From: Myroides odoratimimus
GTDB taxonomy: Bacteria; Bacteroidota; Bacteroidia; Flavobacteriales; Flavobacteriaceae
DNA: 64,000 nucleotides
NCBI RefSeq assembly: GCF_030326305.1
Contig: NZ_JACAKB010000016.1
Span: 20,206-84,205, forward strand
Reading direction: 5' to 3'
The notes under the pieces were generated by a model. The model was given only the letters and a program-made list of their open reading frames with translations. It made no database searches and was not told the origin of the DNA. Positions 28,925-34,996 of this stretch are shown here, piece after piece; the stretch's first letter is position 1, and every line of letters starts with the position of its first letter. Position numbers and translations under genes: made by a program.

Positions 28925-29548
28925 CTATTTAACGTGCTCTAAAAAGCAGAATGTATATCTCGTTTTATAAGGTTTATCTACTTCTATAGAAATTCGCTCT
29001 AACACTTTTCCCTTTCTCTTTTGTATTCCATCCATAAAACTCTTTTCTAAGTCTATATATTTACCCTCTTCTAAACCTGTATATTCTTTTAATTGATACT
29101 TATATAATTTAGAATCAATCCCCCATGCTTTATCAAAGGTCTTTTTAGCATCGAGATCTATAAAGTCTTGCACTACAATCATCAACAAATCACACTCTTT
29201 TTCTAAATAATTATACGTTACTGAATTTTTTCTACCTCCTTTGATATCTCCAGTAAAATAAAACTTAATCTCAATTCTATAAGGACATTCTAACTCATTT
29301 ACATTATTAAAAGACAAGTCCACTCGACCTTTTCTTTCTTCTCCGTTACTCAACTCCCACTTACGAGGATGCTCTGAGAAAGCTCTATAACTAGGAGTAT
29401 TCTGTTGATTATACATAGACAAAATAACATCTCTTATCAAATGTTCTTACTTCATATTAGGAAAGTTATCATTGACTTGTTCTAATCTATCTCTAAACTC
29501 ATTAGAGGTAAGTATCGTTTCTAACTGTTTAAAATATGTATTCATCAT
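28925..29548 (-). pseudogene. Putative PD-(D/E)XK-type protein gene with an in-frame TAA
   Basis: From ATG 29548 the minus-strand frame reads 33 codons (MMNTYFKQLETILTSNEF...). It meets TAA at 29447-29449 and continues in frame for 173 codons to the stop at 28925. A TTG at 29440 is the only near start after the TAA. The segment GRVDLSF, then YRIEIKFYFTGD after about 11 residues, has the Asp and E-x-K arrangement of PD-(D/E)XK nucleases; this is motif reading only. I do not recognise the family. It is codirectional with the papain-like gene and probably belonged to one operon. Confidence 0.5.
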
Positions 29549-29601
29549 TTTATTTTTCAAAGAGATATAATCACTATCTCTACCTAATTATCGTTATTTA
29601 A

Positions 29602-29975
29602 TCATTTGTATTTATACCTGCCTTTATAAACAGTTTCCACCTCTATCAAAACATCCCAATGGGTAAATAATGGTTATTCGAATCCTGGAATTTTACAAAG
29701 TATCTTAGTAACCTTCTCATGATACCAAATCCTATAACTGTAAATATACCTCCACCCTTATATTCCTACAAGTAGATTCTCGTAAACATTGCGAATTATT
29801 GAGTAAACAACAGTATCTCATAAATATCTACACACCAATAGAATGAGATACCTCCTATCGTCGGGATGACATATATTGTGGATTCAGTAAACAGATTTAA
29901 ATACAGAACACAGCATATGAAACACCGTGTGACAAATTTAAACATCAACCCCTTGAATAAGGGCTTTCTATCCAT
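29602..29975 (-). pseudogene. Possible relic of a small membrane protein gene
   Basis: A minus-strand ATG at 29975 opens 57 codons (MDRKPLFKGLMFKF, then a hydrophobic stretch through YVIPTIGGISFYW). A change of frame near 29820 then leads through YSIIRNVYENLLVGI, GWRYIYSYRIWYHEK and PLFTHWDVLIEVETVY, separated by two in-frame stops, to TGA at 29602. The coherence suggests a decayed gene of about 125 codons. AT-rich DNA can mimic this, so confidence is low. Confidence 0.3.
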
Positions 29976-30402
29976 TGGGACCTAACTGTGTGTTAGACGG
30001 AAGTATTCCGTCTCTACTGATGTGACGAACGTTATATATATGACGCGTTGCATCTATTCATTCAAATATCAGCTCTCTATTGACTCTTCACATCACAATC
30101 TAAGTAAACCCTGTATAACATCGAAGGTTGACTATCTAGGTTCATTGCTAATTTATTAATCTTAATAGGATTATTTATTAACGGTTATAGCATCGACACT
30201 TTATCTTTAATTACAAAGACATCTTTTTACACCTCTTTTAATATGCTCTATTTGGGAAAACAATTTATCAAAAACTAAAACCTTATATCCTTATTTTAAT
30301 AGCTATATTCACCACCACCACACCTTCACACTACATACAAGAAGAATACCCAGAGAACAAAAGGAGCATTCTTCGACAAAAGCCTCATTTTGCCCACTAA
30401 AG

Positions 30403-30428
30403 TCCTAGCATTGTCCTACAACTGTCCA
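30403..30428. repeat. Three GTCC words phased at 11 bp
   Basis: GTCC begins at 30403, 30414 and 30425, each followed by a seven-base spacer of different sequence. The phase equals about one helical turn and is the same as in the CGGACTCA block at 58330-58370, whose complement also carries GTCC. Function is unknown. Confidence 0.45.
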
Positions 30429-30787
30429 AGGAGCCAAAAAGAAGCCCTGATTTTGCTAGGGTTAAGAGCTATATACTACTGAGTACAACAACTCATTTTC
30501 AAACAAACCACTAACTATCAATTAGTTAAACAGAAAAAGGTTTAAAAAAAGTATACACTTTTTTGCTTTTCAAGCCTTAATTCACTAAAATTAGAAGAAA
30601 ACAAGGTAAAAAGAGGGAGATTTTAGGGGAGAAATAAGTTTTTTTGATGATAAATAGGTGTTTTTTTGATAAAAGTTGATCATTTTTTTAATTGAAGTTG
30701 AATGGATATACTAGGCGGTTATGCCTAATTAAATATAGATGGGCTATATAGCCAGTCAGAATAATTCGGGTAGGTAGTTGGGATAGT

Positions 30788-31030
30788 GATATATCATGAA
30801 TTAAAAATCCGCAAGAACGAGAACGTAACGATTGTGTGATATACATACCTAAAGCCCGAAGGGCTAAGATTCGTAATTATTAATTTGAAATTCGTAATTG
30901 TTAAAAGGGGTGTACATTGTCGGCAGTATGTAATACAGCCCTACGATGACGGATACATATCATGGATTAAATCCGAGATAACGAGACGTAATGTACATAA
31001 CTAAAGCCCGAAGGGCTAGGATTCGTAATT
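30788..31030. repeat. Two copies of an about 80-90-bp intergenic repeat
   Basis: Units 30788-30878 and 30952-31030 share, in order, atatcatg(a/g)attaaa, a cgaga.cgtaa segment, tacata.ctaaagcccgaagggcta and gattcgtaatt. The core agcccgaagggct is a small hairpin. Fragments of the same words (attcgtaatt, catcatggatt) recur near 4138 and 34973, so this is probably a dispersed family. Confidence 0.6.
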
Positions 31031-31041
31031 TTTAATTGTTT

Positions 31042-31080
31042 AAAAAAGAAGAGGAGAGCAATGCTCTCCTCTTCTTTTTT
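31042..31080. terminator. Long bidirectional terminator hairpin
   Basis: The 18-bp perfect arms are aaaaaagaagaggagagc (31042-31059) and its complement (31063-31080). The loop is three bases. It lies just downstream of the minus-strand gene at 31085. Confidence 0.88.
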
Positions 31081-31084
31081 AAAC

Positions 31085-31273
31085 TTATACTCTTCCTTTT
31101 AAAGCGTTAAAAACCCATGCTATTGCAAAGAAACCGATTCCTACAGCTGTGAATCCCCACCCTGCGATTTCGGAATATTTAAATGCTCCTAGACAGATTA
31201 ATAAGATACCCATCATAATCATAATCAACGTAGCATATCCTAGAATCTTATTCTTGTTTAAATTGTTCGACAT
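31085..31273 (-). CDS. Small two-TM membrane protein downstream of holA
   Basis: A 62-residue protein with two TM segments (about 10-30 and 36-56) joined by a short GAFKYSEIAGWG loop. It resembles the short flavobacterial membrane proteins filed under the name CAL67264 family that sit beside holA. That identification is from memory. It starts 12 bp after the holA stop, so it is cotranscribed. Confidence 0.7.
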   Translation of the reverse strand: MSNNLNKNKILGYATLIMIMMGILLICLGAFKYSEIAGWGFTAVGIGFFAIAWVFNALKGRV

Positions 31274-31285
31274 TATTTATTTATT

Positions 31286-32290
31286 TTAATTAAATATTTT
31301 GATTAACATCTCCTTAAGCAGTTCTCCTTGTGGCATCGCTTGAGCTCCTACTCCCTTACTTTTAAGGTCTACATCCTTTAGATGTGCAATAATACTACTG
31401 ACTTGCTTCATCTTATAGATTCTAAAACCCGTTTCGTAGTCTTTTATTGCGTATTGACTCACTTTTAATTGTTTCATCACGTTGGATGGTGACTTATCTT
31501 TCAGCCCGTGATACAACAAAAGTTTAGAAAAATAAGAATAAACAAGCCCCATTGTCAATACGATTGGGTTATTCTTTGGATTCTGTGCAAAGTAATTTGC
31601 AATTTTATACGCTTTGATCTGATTACGGTCTACAATAGCTTTAATCAACTCAAAATTATTAAAATCTTTACTTATTCCGATGTTCTTTTCTACTACTTCT
31701 GCTGTGATTTGTACTCCTTTTGGTACAATTAAAGCCAATTTATCTATCTCATTCGCTATTTTAGACAAATCTGTTCCTAAGAACTCTACTAACATTGCAG
31801 AAGCTTTAGGATCTATACTATACCCTTTTGCAGTTAGTAATTTCTTAAGCCAAGCTTCTATCTGATACTCTTTTAACTTCTTACTTTCAAATATGATACC
31901 AGACTTCTCTATTGCCTTGTAAATCTTCTTTCTTTTGTCTAATGTTTTGTACTTATAGCAGAATACTAATACCGTAGATGGTTGTACTTGTGCAGCATAA
32001 GATTCTAATTGGTCTATAGAACGTGCTAACTCTTGAGCTTCCTTAACTATGACCACTTGCTTTTCTGCCATTAAAGGGAATCGCTTTGCATTAGAAACAA
32101 TGTCTTGAACAGTGACATCTCGCCCATATAATACCATTTGATTAAACCCCTTCTCTTCTTCTGTCAATAGATTATCTTCAATATACTCAGAGATTTTATC
32201 AATATAATACGGTTCTTCCCCCATCAAAAAATATATAGGAGCAGCATTCCCTGCCTTTATATTCTTTATTATGTCCTTTACTTGATCCAA
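31286..32290 (-). CDS. holA: DNA polymerase III subunit delta
   Basis: Delta opens the sliding clamp as part of the clamp loader. The 334-residue protein has the HolA N-terminus (PIYFLMGEEPYYIDKISEYIE), the AAA-like fold with GRDVTVQDIVSNAKRFPLMAEKQVVIVKEAQ, and LSKIANEIDKL in the lid region. Bacterial delta normally lacks a functional P-loop, as here. It is divergent from an HsdR-N-like gene, an arrangement I recall as common in flavobacteria. Confidence 0.92.
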   Translation of the reverse strand: MDQVKDIIKNIKAGNAAPIYFLMGEEPYYIDKISEYIEDNLLTEEEKGFNQMVLYGRDVTVQDIVSNAKRFPLMAEKQVVIVKEAQELARSIDQLESYAAQVQPSTVLVFCYKYKTLDKRKKIYKAIEKSGIIFESKKLKEYQIEAWLKKLLTAKGYSIDPKASAMLVEFLGTDLSKIANEIDKLALIVPKGVQITAEVVEKNIGISKDFNNFELIKAIVDRNQIKAYKIANYFAQNPKNNPIVLTMGLVYSYFSKLLLYHGLKDKSPSNVMKQLKVSQYAIKDYETGFRIYKMKQVSSIIAHLKDVDLKSKGVGAQAMPQGELLKEMLIKIFN

Positions 32291-32332
32291 AATATTAGTT
32301 TTAAATATTGCTCAATACCGGTAGAAAAAAAA

Positions 32333-32340
32333 TATCTTTG
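32333..32340 (+). promoter_or_regulatory. -7 element directly before the HsdR-N-like gene
   Basis: TATCTTTG ends only 4 bp before the ATG at 32345, with TTG at 32308-32310. If used, the transcript would be leaderless. Confidence 0.4.
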
Positions 32341-32344
32341 CTTT

Positions 32345-32809
32345 ATGCAAAGACTGAATTTCCCACCGTTTGATTTTCGTTTCAAAAATAGTGAAAATAA
32401 GCTATCTATTTTTGATGTTATCCGTAAAAAGTTTATTCAGCTTACTCCTGAGGAATGGGTAAGACAGCATGTAGTACATGATTTGATCTATACTAAAGGT
32501 TATCCTCTTTCCCTCATCAGTGTAGAGAAAGTAGTGAGAATTAATGGAATGACGAAACGATATGATGTGGTGATTTTTAGACCTAATGGTGAAATCTATA
32601 TGCTCATAGAGTGTAAAGCACCTGAGATAAAAATTACCCAAACAACATTTGATCAGATTGCTCGTTATAATTTTCAATTAAGATCAACCTATCTGTATGT
32701 CACCAATGGGCTAAATCATTACTACTGTCAAATGGATTATGAGAATAGTAAATATGTGTTCTTGAGAGAATTGCCGAATTATAATGAGGAATTAGGAATG
32801 AAAAATTAG
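32345..32809 (+). CDS. Type I restriction HsdR N-terminal domain protein (solitary)
   Basis: A 154-residue single-domain protein. The PD-(D/E)XK core is visible as TKRYDVVIF (Asp) and MLIECKAPEIKI (E-x-K), after a helix with TPEEWVRQHVVHDLI. This fits the HSDR_N_2 domain seen alone in many Bacteroidota. No hsdM or hsdS is near, so it is not an R-M enzyme. The role is unknown and may be housekeeping, given the conserved holA neighbour. The start at 32345 is chosen because the earlier Met lies inside holA and gives no conserved sequence. Confidence 0.82.
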   Translation: MQRLNFPPFDFRFKNSENKLSIFDVIRKKFIQLTPEEWVRQHVVHDLIYTKGYPLSLISVEKVVRINGMTKRYDVVIFRPNGEIYMLIECKAPEIKITQTTFDQIARYNFQLRSTYLYVTNGLNHYYCQMDYENSKYVFLRELPNYNEELGMKN

Positions 32810-32854
32810 TTAACAGTGAACGGTTGACAGTTTACAGTCTTACAAAACTATAAT

Positions 32855-32880
32855 AGCTCAAAGTCGGGAGACTTTGCGCA
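32855..32880. repeat. Dispersed repeat caaagtcgggagactttgcg
   Basis: caaagtcgggagact at about 32862-32876, with flanking words, recurs inverted as agtctcccgactttg at about 28050-28064. The minus strand around 32855 and the plus strand around 28045 share gcaa.agtctcccgactttg. This is an intergenic family of unknown function. Confidence 0.5.
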
Positions 32881-32897
32881 GCGAGAGAACAACATCA

Positions 32898-32937
32898 CGA
32901 CATCACAAAAAACGATTTCACACAAAAGAAAAACAAA
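32898..32937 (+). promoter_or_regulatory. GT2 leader motif shared with the GT4 gene
   Basis: cgatttcaca at 32913-32922 is preceded by a degenerate copy (cgacatcaca, 32898-32907) and followed by an A-rich stretch ending aaacaaaATG. The GT4 coding strand has the same arrangement with two exact copies. The role is unknown. Confidence 0.5.
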
Positions 32938-33936
32938 ATGAATAAAAAGTTTGCCGTAGCTATTTTAAATTGGAATGGAGAACAGCTGTTAAGACAGTTT
33001 CTTCCTTCTGTAGTGAAGTATTCGGACAAAGCTAATATATACGTTATAGATAATGCTTCTACTGATCAGTCTATAACTGTTCTAGAACAAAAGTTTCCTT
33101 CTGTTCATATTATACAGAATAAGCAAAACTATGGTTTTGCTCAAGGATATAATGAAGGGTTAAAAGATATACAAGAGCCTTACTTAGTACTGTTGAATTC
33201 AGATATCGAAGTAACCGAAAATTGGTTAGACTCGGTAGAAGAAATATTTGATAAACAACCTCGAGTAGCTATTGTACAACCTAAAATTCTTGACTATAAA
33301 CGCAAAACACACTTTGAGTATGCAGGCGCTGCAGGTGGTTTTATAGATTCGTACGGATTCCCATTCTGTAGAGGACGTATCTTCGATACCATAGAAGAAG
33401 ATAAAGGGCAATACAACGATATTATAGATATATTCTGGGCATCAGGTGCTTGCTTTTTTATCCGTAATGAAGTTTACCAAAAACTAGGTGGGCTCGATGA
33501 AGACTACTTTGCTCATCAAGAAGAAATAGACTTATGCTGGCGAGCACATCATCTGGGACATAAGATTAAGTACACGGGGTATTCTACTGTGTATCACGTT
33601 GGTGGAGCAACTTTAAAGTATCAGAGCCCAAAGAAGACTTATCTTAACTTTAGGAACTCATTACTAACATTATACAAGAATCTCCCTTCTAAAGGCAAGT
33701 TCTCTACTATCTTTTTGAGATTGTGCTTAGACGGCATCGCAGGGGTAAGATATATGCTAATGTTGCAACCCAAACATTGTTTTGCAATTGTTCGTTCTCA
33801 CTTTGCATTTTACAAACGTATTCCTATCTTCAAAAAAAAGGTATCAAAATCTCCTGTAAAAGAGTATTATCGAACTAAATCAATTATTAAATTATATTAT
33901 ATTCAAAAACGTAAGACTTATATTAGAATATTCTAA
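32938..33936 (+). CDS. Family 2 glycosyltransferase
   Basis: A 332-residue GT-A enzyme. AVAILNWNGEQLL, VIDNASTDQS and the metal-binding VLLNSDIEV (the DXD-like NSD) mark the nucleotide-sugar site. The W-A-S-G-A-C-F-F-I-R segment near 166 and the EEIDLCWRAHHLG acceptor loop are typical of rhamnosyl- or galactofuranosyl-transferase-like GT2 proteins. It probably acts at the inner membrane in surface polysaccharide synthesis. It is solitary, and its leader carries the cgatttcaca motif also found before the GT4 gene. Confidence 0.88.
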   Translation: MNKKFAVAILNWNGEQLLRQFLPSVVKYSDKANIYVIDNASTDQSITVLEQKFPSVHIIQNKQNYGFAQGYNEGLKDIQEPYLVLLNSDIEVTENWLDSVEEIFDKQPRVAIVQPKILDYKRKTHFEYAGAAGGFIDSYGFPFCRGRIFDTIEEDKGQYNDIIDIFWASGACFFIRNEVYQKLGGLDEDYFAHQEEIDLCWRAHHLGHKIKYTGYSTVYHVGGATLKYQSPKKTYLNFRNSLLTLYKNLPSKGKFSTIFLRLCLDGIAGVRYMLMLQPKHCFAIVRSHFAFYKRIPIFKKKVSKSPVKEYYRTKSIIKLYYIQKRKTYIRIF

Positions 33937-33980
33937 TTAAAATAGTTTAGACTTTTCTTTCTATATTGCCATCTATTTGC

Positions 33981-33988
33981 TATATTTG
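33981..33988 (+). promoter_or_regulatory. -7 promoter element of the OmpA-like gene
   Basis: TATATTTG matches TAnnTTTG and ends 27 bp before the chosen ATG at 34016. It also argues against the earlier Met at 33977. Confidence 0.5.
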
Positions 33989-34015
33989 ACAAAACAATTC
34001 AATCATTTTTTAATT

Positions 34016-34849
34016 ATGAAAAAAGTAGTTTTAGGATTATCTGTTTTAGCCTTGACATTAGGTTCTTGTGGTACAAAACAGAAAATTGCAGACTTAGAAG
34101 CTAAAAACAAAGAAGTACAAGATTTATTAAATACATGTACTATAAAACTAAACTCTGCTTTAGCTGAGAGAAATGCTTTCTCTAACGAGATCGAGCATTT
34201 GAAAAAGAACAACTCTGACTTATTAAGCAATATGGGTAACATGACTATGTTAACTTCTAAAGGTGCTGAAAACTTAGAGAAAACTTTGGAGAGCATGAAA
34301 GAGAAAGATCTTAAGATCACTCGTCTTCAAGATGCTATCACGAAGAAAGACTCTGTTACTTTAGCTTTAGTAAGAAGTGTGAAGAAAGAAGTTGGTTTCG
34401 ATGATCCAGATATCCAAGTTAACGTAGAAAAAGGTGTAGTATACATCTCTATCGCTGACAAATTATTATTCAAAACAGCTGGTTATGAAGTAAGTTCTGA
34501 GGCTAAACGTGTATTAGCTAAAGTAGCTGCTATCGCTAAGAGCAAACCAGACTTCGAAGTAATGGTAGAAGGGCATACAGATAACGTATCTATCAAAAAC
34601 GCAATGATGAGAGACAACTGGGATTTAAGTGTTAAACGTGCGGTATCTATTGTTCAAGTTTTACAAAATGACTTCCAATTAAACCCTGGTCAATTAGTTG
34701 CTTCAGGACGTGGAGAGTATGTGCCATTAGTTGAAAACGATACTCCTGAAAACAGAGCTAGAAACAGAAGAACTAGAATCGTTTTACTTCCTAAGATTGA
34801 TCAATTCTACGATATGATCGAGAAAGAAATGAAAAATATGACTAAATAA
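34016..34849 (+). CDS. OmpA family outer-membrane lipoprotein
   Basis: A 277-residue lipoprotein. The start MKKVVLGLSVLALTLGSCG gives a lipobox (LGSC). Residues about 22-115 are a heptad-rich coiled coil. About 140-260 form a peptidoglycan-binding OmpA C-terminal domain, with FKTAGYEVSSEAKRVLAKVA, VEGHTDNVSI and NRARNRRTRIVL. It probably tethers the outer membrane to peptidoglycan. There is no N-terminal barrel. It has its own promoter and terminator. Confidence 0.92.
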   Translation: MKKVVLGLSVLALTLGSCGTKQKIADLEAKNKEVQDLLNTCTIKLNSALAERNAFSNEIEHLKKNNSDLLSNMGNMTMLTSKGAENLEKTLESMKEKDLKITRLQDAITKKDSVTLALVRSVKKEVGFDDPDIQVNVEKGVVYISIADKLLFKTAGYEVSSEAKRVLAKVAAIAKSKPDFEVMVEGHTDNVSIKNAMMRDNWDLSVKRAVSIVQVLQNDFQLNPGQLVASGRGEYVPLVENDTPENRARNRRTRIVLLPKIDQFYDMIEKEMKNMTK

Positions 34850-34871
34850 TTTTAGTTATTAAAATAAAGAA

Positions 34872-34906
34872 AAGGGCTGTCTTATAAATAAGACAGCCCT
34901 TTTTTA
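34872..34906 (+). terminator. Terminator after the OmpA-like gene
   Basis: The perfect 13-bp arms aagggctgtctta/taagacagccctt (34872-34884, 34889-34901) are followed by T residues. Confidence 0.9.
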
Positions 34907-34996
34907 ATTATAAATTTTCAATTAGGAATTAATTACGAATTTCAAATGACAAATGACGATTTTAATACGCGTCACATCATGGATTGCTAACAATTC

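Larger units (their letters stand above)
29976..31037. other. Gene-free, repeat-bearing stretch
   Basis: No supported reading frame occurs on either strand. It contains small hairpins near 29980-30020 (ctaac/gttag and agacggaa/ttccgtct), a GTCC ladder with 11-bp period at 30403-30428, the palindrome ggctatatagcc near 30744, and two related units at 30788-30878 and 30952-31030. The density of short repeats and the broken genes beside it suggest a site of repeated insertion and deletion. Confidence 0.6.

Noticed and set aside
29684-29697. T-arm-like string ggttattcgaatcc
   Set aside because: It has extra bases compared with a tRNA T-arm, and no acceptor, D or anticodon stem fits around it.
29940-30050. 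Cluster of small hairpins as a structured RNA gene
   Set aside because: The stems are 5-8 bp with no match to RNase P, tmRNA, SRP or 6S features I can recognise; too weak to call.
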